64,000 nt of DNA. Source: FEB-25 sp963822175. Its GTDB lineage: Bacteria; Chloroflexota; Anaerolineae; Anaerolineales; UBA4823. Positions 8,407 to 16,013 of this stretch are shown here, piece after piece. Location: contig CAWGGJ010000005.1 of the NCBI GenBank assembly GCA_963822175.1, positions 62,001 to 126,000 of the forward strand. Reading direction: 5' to 3'. The notes below the pieces were generated by a model that did no database searches, was not told the DNA's origin, and worked only from the letters and a program-made list of their open reading frames with translations. Made by a program: the position numbers and the translations under genes. Position 1 is the stretch's first letter. Every line of letters begins with the position of its first letter.

Positions 8407-8997
8407 ATGATTAATTCCCAAATGCCAGACGAACTGCTAGACATCATCAATGCTGACGACGTCGTAATCACCCAACACATGAGGTCCGTCGTCCATCGCC
8501 AGGGGCTCCTACATCGGGGAGTCCACATTTTCCTGGTGAATCCTGATGGCAGGTTGCTCGTACAGAAACGCAGCCACCAGCGTGACAACTTTCCCCTGGC
8601 ACTAGATTGTTCAGTCTCAGAACATGTCAAAGCCAGTGAAGATTACCAGCAGGCAGCTATGCGTGGTCTACGGGAGGAGTTAGGCCTGCAGCATGCTGAA
8701 TTACATCCCCTGGTTAAATTTAAAATGTCCTATGGGGTAAACGATGAAGAGATCAGCTTGCTGTACGAAAGTAAAGTTGATCCTGCCCTGGTGCAATTCA
8801 ACCCCGAGGAAGTGGATGCTATCGCGTACTATTCTTTGGATGAGCTGGCAATCATGATGAGGAACGGGGAAACTGTTTTTTGTAGCTGGTTTATCCAGCT
8901 TATTCGATGGTATCTGGGTGAGTCTTCACAACTAAAGGTCATGCAAATATACTCAGAGGACCATCTTTTATTGCCAGGCAGAAGGGGAAAGGGTTAA
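8407..8997 (+). CDS. NUDIX hydrolase, IDI-like subgroup
   Basis: About 196 residues. The NUDIX region reads SEHVKASE followed by AAMRGLREELGL, so the catalytic REELG core is intact while the first Gly of the box is Glu. The flanking motif (LDCSVSEH) resembles the isopentenyl-diphosphate isomerase-like branch of NUDIX proteins. These enzymes cleave nucleoside diphosphates linked to another group, or isomerise isopentenyl diphosphate. No isoprenoid gene is adjacent, so the substrate is open. The frame is open to TTG 8386, but that codon lies inside a terminator stem; ATG 8407 or ATG 8422 is more likely, and neither has a clear ribosome-binding site. It converges on the acyl-CoA dehydrogenase. 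Confidence 0.8.
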   Translation: MINSQMPDELLDIINADDVVITQHMRSVVHRQGLLHRGVHIFLVNPDGRLLVQKRSHQRDNFPLALDCSVSEHVKASEDYQQAAMRGLREELGLQHAELHPLVKFKMSYGVNDEEISLLYESKVDPALVQFNPEEVDAIAYYSLDELAIMMRNGETVFCSWFIQLIRWYLGESSQLKVMQIYSEDHLLLPGRRGKG

Positions 8998-9087
8998 TAG
9001 ATTATTGTCAGGAAGAATACAATACTCCTTTATCCAACAACTAATGCAGTCCAGTTATCTGGATAAACTTTTTTTTCGGTGCCTCGA

Positions 9088-10326
9088 TCATTCATACACC
9101 TTCTCCCCCTCGATGTCAGAATTCATGGCATCAGCCTCCACATCTCGCGATAAAGGCGTTGTTGACAGCAATTCCTTGAAATATTCGTGTTGAATGACAA
9201 GGTTCATGATCTCATTTGTCCCGGTCCAGATGGTCATTAAACGCGCGTCCCGTAGAAGACGCTCGATCGGGTATACGTTGGTGTAACCGATCCCTCCCAT
9301 GATCTGCATGGCGTCATTGACCACAGCCCAGGCAGTTTCGGTGGAAAATTTCTTGGCTTCAGAGACCATGCGTCGTACATAAGGGGAATTACCAACCGCA
9401 TCAATGATACGGGCAGTTTCATGTACCAGTGCCCGGGCCGCATCCAGGCGTGTCAGGCTTTCTGCCACCTTGAAACTGACCCCCTCATACTCCCGGATAA
9501 TCTGCCCAAAGGCTTTACGACGATCGGCATAGCGAGCAGAAATTTCCAAGGCAGCCCGAGCTAGCCCAAGTGCGCCACCGGCACTGGTCATCCTTTCAGG
9601 GATCATCATCTGGTTGAACACTTCATATGCGCCATTCTCCTTACCGATCAGGTTCTCTACTGGAACCTTCACTTCACGAAAATACACCCGCCCGGTTCCA
9701 CCGCCGCGCGTTCCCATCAGCCCATATACATGCTGGACTTCCACGTTTTCGCTTCGTTCAACCAACATTGCGCTGATCGCCTTATGGCTTGAGCCATCCG
9801 GATTGGAACGAGCATATACCAGGAACAGGTCAGCCCCCTCGGCGCCAACAATAAATCGCTTCTGTCCATTCAAGATATAGAAATCACCTTCCCGCCTTGC
9901 GGTTGAGGTAGCACCGAAGAAATCAGATCCTCCACGGGGCTCGGTTAGTGCTTCTGCTACAGTTAGCTTCCCCTCAAGGATGGGCCTGAGATATTTCTCC
10001 TTCTGAGCCTGTGTTCCGAAGACATTAATTGCTTCCCCGATAATGGAGGGCAGGGAGTACAGGCAAGCCAGGCTGGCACCCAGCATACCGATCTCCTCCA
10101 GTGCCAGGACTTCACTTGACCAATCCAGGCCGCCTCCACCCCACTCCTCTGGGAAGCGCAGACCCAGCAGATGCTGGTCGGAAAGGTTATGGATATATTC
10201 GCGCGGGTAGTGGATCTTTTCAGCATCCATATCCAGCAGAAGCTGGCGCGATATCCCCTGGCGAACAAAGGCACGTGTTTTTTCTCGCAAACTGCGCTGT
10301 TTGGGCGTCATGATGAAATCAGACAT
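9088..10326 (-). CDS. Acyl-CoA dehydrogenase
   Basis: 412 residues, full-length two-helix-domain plus beta-barrel acyl-CoA dehydrogenase. Signatures include EALTEPRGGSDF near 125-135 and the C-terminal region QIMGGIGYTN (341-350) and RDARLMTIWTGTNEI (359-373). FAD-dependent alpha,beta-desaturation of an acyl-CoA, passing electrons to ETF, is the family reaction. The usual catalytic Glu of medium-chain enzymes (IYEGT) is Thr368 here, while Glu244 (IPERM) occupies the alternative site used by long-chain and isovaleryl-CoA dehydrogenases. ATG 10326 has a GGAGGGG site. It stands alone on the minus strand with no ETF gene in the window. Chain-length or branched-chain preference cannot be settled here. 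Confidence 0.93.
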   Translation of the reverse strand: MSDFIMTPKQRSLREKTRAFVRQGISRQLLLDMDAEKIHYPREYIHNLSDQHLLGLRFPEEWGGGGLDWSSEVLALEEIGMLGASLACLYSLPSIIGEAINVFGTQAQKEKYLRPILEGKLTVAEALTEPRGGSDFFGATSTARREGDFYILNGQKRFIVGAEGADLFLVYARSNPDGSSHKAISAMLVERSENVEVQHVYGLMGTRGGGTGRVYFREVKVPVENLIGKENGAYEVFNQMMIPERMTSAGGALGLARAALEISARYADRRKAFGQIIREYEGVSFKVAESLTRLDAARALVHETARIIDAVGNSPYVRRMVSEAKKFSTETAWAVVNDAMQIMGGIGYTNVYPIERLLRDARLMTIWTGTNEIMNLVIQHEYFKELLSTTPLSRDVEADAMNSDIEGEKVYE

Positions 10327-10468
10327 CGTTTCCCCTCCTGAGGTGGACTAATAAATGTTACCAACCCACCAAGTTATGATTTATTCCATATTATAAGTAT
10401 ATATCAATCTTCTCGAATGGCTTGATTGTCAAACAACTCAAATAAGTTATCGCTGCCAATATTAAAAA

Positions 10469-10498
10469 CAAACTGGCAGGGAAATCCCTGCCAGTTTG
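10469..10498 (-). terminator. Rho-independent terminator downstream of the phasin gene
   Basis: Near-perfect palindrome (10469-10482 with 10485-10498). Read on the minus strand the stem is followed by TTTTTAAT, a U-tract, so it terminates leftward transcription from the phasin-like gene, about 125 bases past its stop codon. The stretch 10499-10622 shows no convincing gene. Confidence 0.8.
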
Positions 10499-10622
10499 AT
10501 ATGAGCATTGTACCCTTTCGGGCATTATCTGAAATTATTCGCTGGTTCTTCCCTGGCAGCTTATCGCTCTAATAAAAATTTGACTGCAGGGGTTTCGTCA
10601 GGTCAACCCGGGTTATCTATTC

Positions 10623-10991
10623 CTAGGTCTTCTTCAGGTCGTCGATCTTCTTCGACAAGGCGGCGATTTTCTGGCTTAGTACATCGACATCTGCCTTGGA
10701 TGGGATATTCATCTTATTCAGTACGTTCTCGACACTCTTGCCGATCTCATCCCCGACAGATACTGTTTTGCTTTTTCGTTTTTCCATCGCCTCGTTGATG
10801 AGCTTTTTTCCATCTTTTTCGGCAATCTCGCCGCGCTCAACCAGCTTATTTACCAATGCCTCGAGCTCTTCTTGTGCAATCGCAACAGCCCCAACGGCTG
10901 CCAGGAACAGCCTGCGAAGCATCTCTGACATTTGATGCTGACTTTCTTCTTTCGGTGTTTCAACAACTTCTTCTTTTGGTTTGGTGGGCAT
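10623..10991 (-). CDS. Phasin-like / polyhydroxyalkanoate granule-associated family protein
   Basis: 122 residues: a charged N-terminus rich in Lys and Glu (1-20), an amphipathic helix (MLRRLFLAAVGAVAIAQEELEALVNKLVERG), a basic stretch (KKLINEAMEKRKSK) and a C-terminal heptad-like coiled coil (VDVLSQKIAALSKKIDDLKK). This pattern fits the granule-associated phasin family (PhaF/PhaI type), which coats storage granules and sometimes binds DNA. No PHA synthase is in the window, but the next gene upstream is a wax ester/triacylglycerol synthase, so it may coat neutral-lipid bodies (inference). Start ATG 10991 has ACGGAGG. A near-consensus sigma-70-type promoter with a palindrome over the start point lies just upstream. 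Confidence 0.75.
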   Translation of the reverse strand: MPTKPKEEVVETPKEESQHQMSEMLRRLFLAAVGAVAIAQEELEALVNKLVERGEIAEKDGKKLINEAMEKRKSKTVSVGDEIGKSVENVLNKMNIPSKADVDVLSQKIAALSKKIDDLKKT

Positions 10992-11052
10992 TCTATTCCT
11001 CCGTTATCAGAAATTAAGTGAATGGGATTGATTATCAATACATCCTATTTAT

Positions 11053-11100
11053 GACGCACTGCGTCGTAATTATTATAGCATCCCTGCCTTCTGACGTCAA
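11053..11100 (-). promoter_or_regulatory. Near-consensus promoter with operator-like palindrome for the phasin gene
   Basis: On the minus strand TTGACG (11095-11100) and TATAAT (11072-11077) are separated by exactly 17 bases. A perfect 13-base palindrome GACGCA-N-TGCGTC (11053-11065) covers the expected start point, a typical repressor position. Further upstream (11116-11133 and 11174-11194) are two small inverted repeats in the gap behind the acyltransferase gene, without U-tracts. Confidence 0.75.
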
Positions 11101-11224
11101 GTGTTTTTAACCTGGAATAGGTAAAGACCTATTTGTCCCCAAAATTGCTTCCTGATCACAAGAATACACTGACATCCAACCACATATGTTGGATACTAAG
11201 TAATTCTTAATCGTTAAAATTCTG

Positions 11225-12547
11225 CTAGGTTACGTGTGGTAGAAGAAACGATTGGAATGATCTATATTCTTGGACAAAGAACTCAAGGAGTTTTTCCGGG
11301 TCGGGGATCACCCCCGCATCGGCGTTTAATCCAACGATCAGCTGATTGTTGTAGCTGACGTAGCTCAATCCAACTCCGACCCGTCCTGACTGCGGTACCC
11401 AACCAACCATGGATTGGATCGGCGCATCAGCGATGAAAAGCTCATTGCGCGATCCAGGGACATTTGTTGCCACGACAGTTCCTTTGGTATCGAGGATCCT
11501 GGTTGCCAGGTGCTCAACCCATTCAGGCAGCTGCCCAAGGATGTTCAGGATGATGTAGGAAGCGGCATACTCAGCAGATGCTTTCAGTAAATCCATCCCG
11601 TTCTTAATACGCTCAAGACGTTCCATGGGTTGAACCCGGCTCAAAGGTAAGGTAAGGAAGACCAGGCCAAATTTATTGCCAAGCTCATCGTCAAAAGCGA
11701 GGCCACGCATGTTCACCATGATGAAAGCACGAATGTCACGCTCGCTAGGTTCGTTATGCAGGTCCAAGTAGCGCCGGATTGCGCCTGAAGTAATAGCCAT
11801 CATCACATCATTAATGGTTGCCTGCTTGATTTCGGCAATTTTCTTTATCTCTGGAATACTGAAGGGCTCGGACCAGACAGCTTTTTTAACTACCCCCAAG
11901 GGTGCTTTCAGGATGGTTGGAGGATCGGGTGGACGGAATACGATCCGGGCGATTGCTGCAACGATATCAGTGAACCCTGGGGTCTTATATACTGTGCCTC
12001 GACCGGTGGTGCCCTTCGAGTTTGAAGATGAGGCTTCCACCAGCGTTTTTGGAATGGCAGGCTCAAGAGTTGCCCTGTACACCTCCTGGATCGGATCATC
12101 CAATGGGGTTTGATTAACATCCACCTGGCTTGATGGATGGGTCATCTGCAACAGTACTCGCATTAACGAAATACCATCTGCAATGCAATGGTGAATGCGC
12201 ACAATGATGATGCTTCCTTCAGGATGGTTGTCAACCAGGGAAAGCTTCCATAAAGGATGGGTAAAATCCAAGGCTGTATTCATCTTCTGGTTAACTAATT
12301 CCCCCACTGACACATCATCTGCAGGAAGGCGAAGATTCAGGCGCTCTACATGATCTTGTACTTTGAAAGTGGGAACATCATCCCAGTATGGTCGGTGAAA
12401 TAGCTTGCCCGGTATAACCACACGTTGCCGCAAGCGACGGAATCGCTGGACGGTAGTTTGCAGATCCGTTATCAAGCGATCATAATTGACCTGCCCTTTA
12501 AACCTCAAGACCACCGTGATCATCATCGGGTTGGTCCTGGCATCCAT
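11225..12547 (-). CDS. Wax ester synthase/diacylglycerol acyltransferase (WS/DGAT) family
   Basis: 440 residues from ATG 12547. The active-site motif HHCIADG is at residues 119-125 (HHxxxDG), and later segments (GNKFGLVFLTLPL, then ATNVPGSRNELFIADAPI) match the second half of the WS/DGAT fold. These enzymes esterify fatty alcohols or diacylglycerol with acyl-CoA at the membrane to make storage lipid. The usual N-terminal motif NVDLAWLRMD lies partly upstream of the first ATG: the frame is open back to 12604 without ATG, GTG or TTG, and an ATA at 12590-12592 stands four bases behind GAGAGGTG. The real start may therefore be non-standard, or the sequence has an error. It precedes the phasin-like gene on the same strand. 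Confidence 0.88.
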   Translation of the reverse strand: MDARTNPMMITVVLRFKGQVNYDRLITDLQTTVQRFRRLRQRVVIPGKLFHRPYWDDVPTFKVQDHVERLNLRLPADDVSVGELVNQKMNTALDFTHPLWKLSLVDNHPEGSIIIVRIHHCIADGISLMRVLLQMTHPSSQVDVNQTPLDDPIQEVYRATLEPAIPKTLVEASSSNSKGTTGRGTVYKTPGFTDIVAAIARIVFRPPDPPTILKAPLGVVKKAVWSEPFSIPEIKKIAEIKQATINDVMMAITSGAIRRYLDLHNEPSERDIRAFIMVNMRGLAFDDELGNKFGLVFLTLPLSRVQPMERLERIKNGMDLLKASAEYAASYIILNILGQLPEWVEHLATRILDTKGTVVATNVPGSRNELFIADAPIQSMVGWVPQSGRVGVGLSYVSYNNQLIVGLNADAGVIPDPEKLLEFFVQEYRSFQSFLLPHVT

Positions 12548-12703
12548 GCGTAGCCAGGCAAGGTCTACATTGTTTAATTTAACACGAGCTATTTCACACC
12601 TCTCGCACCTTTAGACTTTTTTAGCAAGAAATATTAAAGAAGAACATTATACATCCGAAAATATACTTCTTGGCGGTTAATTAAGATAAATAAATATATT
12701 AAG

Positions 12704-14356
12704 TTATCTTCGTAATGCAAGAAGGAGACCCACCAGGAATAGCCCTGCCCACACATACCAGGGACCATCAAATCCCAAAACCAACGCGCCTGCGACAAGG
12801 CAGAAGCCAGCCAGCAAGGTGGCGCGTACCCCATCCAGGGGTCCTGGGGGAGATCGCTTGAGGTTTGACTCAAGAACCTGTATCCCTTCGGTGAGAATTA
12901 ATGGGCTTTTACGTAGCACATCCACCATCTCAGGAAGCACCAGGGCACTCTCACGCACCAAATTCACCGGATTGAATTCGTTCAACAATATGGAGCTGAC
13001 GTGCTTTCGAGCTGCAGTGGGGATGTTTATATCCGGATCAAAAATATAACCCACCCCCTCGATGGTCACCAGGGCTTTGACCATGAGAATGATTTCTCCC
13101 GGGTATTGAATATTATAATGGCCTGCCATTAGTATGGACTGTAAAATCACCTGGGCAAGCGAAAAATCCTTGATATTGGGGGTGGTCAGCCAGCGGGTGT
13201 ACATGTCTGAGGCTGCCCGGCGAAACCCCTCAATATCGGCTCTCTTGCCTGGTATCGTTAATGAAGTAAGGTAGCGTGCAGCACTCTCAGGATCGCCGAT
13301 GACCAGGGAGTAGAAATAATAGAATAAGCGCTTACGCATGTCGCGGGTGAACCTACCGACCATGCCCAGGTCGATAAATCCAACGCTGATCTCCCCCGTT
13401 TTCGGCTTTTTGAAAATCATCAAATTTGCCGGATGCAGGTCTGCATGGAAAAACCCATCGCGATAAATCATTCTTACGATGGCACCGATGCCCAGGTCGA
13501 TCGCCTCTCGGCGTTGTTCAAGGGTCAGTTTCTTCAGGGCTTCTTCATCAGGCTTGATGCCATGGAAGTATTCCATACAGAGCACATCATGCGAGCTGTA
13601 TTTTCTATATATTTTAGGAAAACGTACCCTGGGTTCGTCTTTAAAGTAAGCGGTAAATGTTTCAGCATTATCCGCTTCAAACCGTAAGTCAACTTCCCGC
13701 AAGGTATAGGTGCTGAATTCGTTGATGATCCGGGCAGGTTGGTAACGGCCCAGGAATACTTGTAGCAATCTGCCAAAAAAGCGCAGCAGGCGAGTATCGG
13801 TTTCAATGGTCTTGCGGACACCTGGTTTTAGGACCTTGATCACAACCTTTTCGTTGGAGACCAACCTGGCACGATGGGTTTGCGCCAGGGAAGCCGATCC
13901 CAATGGGTTTGGATCGATCCAGCGGTACATGGTATTCAACGGCATACCGAGGCTTTCAACAATGAGCTCTTTAAAGCGCTCATAGGAGACAGCCGGGAGC
14001 CTATCCAACAGGTTTTTCAACTCATCGGTGATGACCTTGGGGAGTAAATCCTCGCGCAAGCTGAGGATCTGGCCCAGCTTGATGTAGGTTGGTCCCAACT
14101 TTTGCAATCGCAACCTGAACTGCAAGGAAAATGGCAGTTTGATGATGCTTTTATTCAGGAATGGCCAGGTGAGAGCCAGGAAAAAGCGCAGCAATAGCAT
14201 CCCCAGGGAACGATGCTCACCCACTTCCTTTTTCTGCCTGACAAAATCCATCCCGCCTCCCAAGACCAGGCTAAGCAGCTCCCAGGAAGTCTCCAAGAAC
14301 CGGACGATTAAGCCCGGAGGGCGTCTTTCCTGATATGGTTCGAACCCAGTATTCAT
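12704..14356 (-). CDS. ABC1/UbiB-family atypical kinase
   Basis: 550 residues. The KxGQ motif (Lys93 to Gln96 in YIKLGQ), an Ala-rich loop replacing the P-loop (GSASLAQ near 152-158), Lys174 in VVIKVLKPG, the catalytic HADLHPANLM (304-313) and metal-binding Asp329 in FIDLGMVG are all present. Two C-terminal membrane helices end the protein (about 510-548). UbiB/Coq8 proteins are ATPases that support isoprenoid quinone and lipid handling at the membrane. Anaerobic Chloroflexota often keep them without a full ubiquinone pathway. It follows the RDD gene by eight bases on the same strand, so the two are co-transcribed. The exact lipid substrate is unknown. Confidence 0.92.
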   Translation of the reverse strand: MNTGFEPYQERRPPGLIVRFLETSWELLSLVLGGGMDFVRQKKEVGEHRSLGMLLLRFFLALTWPFLNKSIIKLPFSLQFRLRLQKLGPTYIKLGQILSLREDLLPKVITDELKNLLDRLPAVSYERFKELIVESLGMPLNTMYRWIDPNPLGSASLAQTHRARLVSNEKVVIKVLKPGVRKTIETDTRLLRFFGRLLQVFLGRYQPARIINEFSTYTLREVDLRFEADNAETFTAYFKDEPRVRFPKIYRKYSSHDVLCMEYFHGIKPDEEALKKLTLEQRREAIDLGIGAIVRMIYRDGFFHADLHPANLMIFKKPKTGEISVGFIDLGMVGRFTRDMRKRLFYYFYSLVIGDPESAARYLTSLTIPGKRADIEGFRRAASDMYTRWLTTPNIKDFSLAQVILQSILMAGHYNIQYPGEIILMVKALVTIEGVGYIFDPDINIPTAARKHVSSILLNEFNPVNLVRESALVLPEMVDVLRKSPLILTEGIQVLESNLKRSPPGPLDGVRATLLAGFCLVAGALVLGFDGPWYVWAGLFLVGLLLALRR

Positions 14357-14364
14357 GGAGGTGT

Positions 14365-14889
14365 CTATTTGTGCGGGTTTTTGGGGATGTATACTACCTG
14401 GCTGCCGGCAATTTTATCGTGCCAGCTTTGGCGTTTGGAGTCCCATAAGACCCAAAAGAAGCCCAGGAAAAGTGGGATCGCCGAAATCCAATAAGAGAAA
14501 AATCGCACGAGCGACCTGCCAAAGGAAAGCTTTTTTCCGTTGCTGCGGACCACTTTAAGCCCCAAGATCGCCTTACCAGGGGTGAAGCCAACCAGGGTCC
14601 AGAAAAAGGTGTAATACCCGATCACCAGCAACGTGAGTAGCACCGCCCCAGACCCAATCTGAAAGTCAGAGCTCTCCAATATTGTTTTTATATACGCAAC
14701 CAGTCCGGTGAGCCTGAAGAATTTAAGCAATGTCTGGATTAGAGCTGCGCCGACTAATTGTGCTACGCTCAGAATAACCAGGTCGATAATAAAAGCCACT
14801 GCCCGGCTGAAAAATCCCGCTGGGTGATTGGGATAAGCCCGTGGGAGAGATTTATCCGACGATTTGATTTGAGGTGCTGTTGGTCCCAT
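14365..14889 (-). CDS. RDD-family membrane protein
   Basis: 174 residues with several hydrophobic segments. The first membrane helix starts GFFSRAVAFIIDLVILS, with the Arg and Asp that name the RDD family; later segments contain GFTPGKAILGLKVV and a conserved tryptophan-rich end (LWDSKRQSWHDKIAGSQVV), another family hallmark. RDD proteins are small membrane proteins of mostly unknown role, some linked to Na+ or H+ exchange. It lies between an unknown coiled-coil-like protein and UbiB in a tight three-gene set, with GGGAGTAGG before ATG 14889. Confidence 0.9.
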   Translation of the reverse strand: MGPTAPQIKSSDKSLPRAYPNHPAGFFSRAVAFIIDLVILSVAQLVGAALIQTLLKFFRLTGLVAYIKTILESSDFQIGSGAVLLTLLVIGYYTFFWTLVGFTPGKAILGLKVVRSNGKKLSFGRSLVRFFSYWISAIPLFLGFFWVLWDSKRQSWHDKIAGSQVVYIPKNPHK

Positions 14890-14894
14890 ATTTC

Positions 14895-15638
14895 CTACTC
14901 CCCATCTGCTGGATTGCTTGGCGGTGTCACAGTTTCTGACGGAACGCGCTTGCGAAAAATTGACCTGAGTTTCTGGTCCAGGATCGAGTCAACATTTGAG
15001 CTTTGATCGCGAAATTCGTCAACCACTCCACCAGCCACACCGATCCCTGCGTCTTCAATATACTGTTGGAGTTCGGTTCTCAGCAGCACGTATTGTAAAA
15101 CTTCGTTCACCAGGTCATCAATGGCCTTCTGTTGCAGGATGAGGCGGCTGTTTTGTTCTTCTATCCGGCCTTTCATGATCAGCTGGTCGACTATTTTTTC
15201 ACCCCGGGCAGTAGCACTGTTATATTGGCCCTTTACAGGAGTGAAAACCCAGCTCTTCGTAACCGGTGAAAGCAGCCGAGAAAAAAGCCCATATATCTTC
15301 AAAGATACTTGTTCTGCGGTCACCAGGCTGCGTTGTAGCAGGTCGGGGGCTTCAAACAACATTCCCAACAATAGATACCTTAGCTGGTCATGGGGAGTTT
15401 CATTCTCATCGATCACGATGCTCTCAGGTCTGACGGTTTCCTGCACAGACTGCATCTGCCTCAGCCGTTTGGCATAGGCATCCTTTCCAGTCAATACAGA
15501 GCCGACTGCCAGCCGTAAAGTCCCTCTGATGTCATTGAGCTGCTGTGTAGTTAACGGCAATATGGCATTATCGTCATCTAGTGGGGTTAAACTGGGATCA
15601 TCACTTGTGTAGGGGAAATCATCATCTGATGCTTGCAT
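14895..15638 (-). CDS. Uncharacterised protein with acidic N-terminus
   Basis: 247 residues from ATG 15638, chosen because GGAGGG lies just before it; a TTG four codons upstream (15650) is the longer alternative. The first 30 residues are Asp-rich, the body is helical with heptad-like patterns (VVDQLIMKGRIEEQN in spirit; NSRLILQQKAIDDLVNEVL as seen), and no signal peptide or certain membrane segment is present. I do not recognise the family. It is the first gene of the set with RDD and UbiB, five bases before the RDD start, so a role at the membrane-lipid interface is a guess from context only. Confidence 0.7.
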   Translation of the reverse strand: MQASDDDFPYTSDDPSLTPLDDDNAILPLTTQQLNDIRGTLRLAVGSVLTGKDAYAKRLRQMQSVQETVRPESIVIDENETPHDQLRYLLLGMLFEAPDLLQRSLVTAEQVSLKIYGLFSRLLSPVTKSWVFTPVKGQYNSATARGEKIVDQLIMKGRIEEQNSRLILQQKAIDDLVNEVLQYVLLRTELQQYIEDAGIGVAGGVVDEFRDQSSNVDSILDQKLRSIFRKRVPSETVTPPSNPADGE

Positions 15639-15650
15639 ACGACCCTCCAA

Positions 15651-16013
15651 TGATCAGGGGAGAAAGGATTCTACAGTGGTTTAGTATATTTAGGATCATC
15701 GTAAACTTGGTATTTTTTTGGCGTTACGATGATCACAAAATTTGATGTAATATTGCCGGGGTCAGCCCCAGCATTTTTGGCCCAATAAATATCCGATTCG
15801 CAGATGCTTCGTTACTGGTAAAGCTTCGTGAAATATATAATTATTATAATTGAAATTTACTAATCAGCGCCTAGGGTTATCAGACCGGGCTTTCCTTCCT
15901 GCAGCCCTTTTGTCTCGTATCGCGCCCATCATTGGTGACCGGTACCATTATTAAACCAGAGGCGTTTGATGGAGTTGGCTTCGTGGTACTAAAATAGTAA
16001 CAAACAGGCGCTT
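15651..16013. other. Non-coding gap with one inverted repeat
   Basis: No convincing gene. An 11-bp perfect inverted repeat GATCATCGTAA (15694-15704) / TTACGATGATC (15724-15734) with a T-rich 19-base loop lies 45-85 bases upstream of the unknown gene and could be an operator or a terminator for rightward transcripts. A short G4/C4 stem sits near 15764. The rest is AT-rich and unremarkable. Confidence 0.5.

Noticed and set aside
10508..10798. 96-codon plus-strand frame over the phasin gene end
   Set aside because: Ser/Arg-rich shadow of a coding strand; no start signal.
15694..15734. Inverted repeat considered as an insertion-sequence end
   Set aside because: No transposase or target duplication is nearby; an operator or terminator is more likely.
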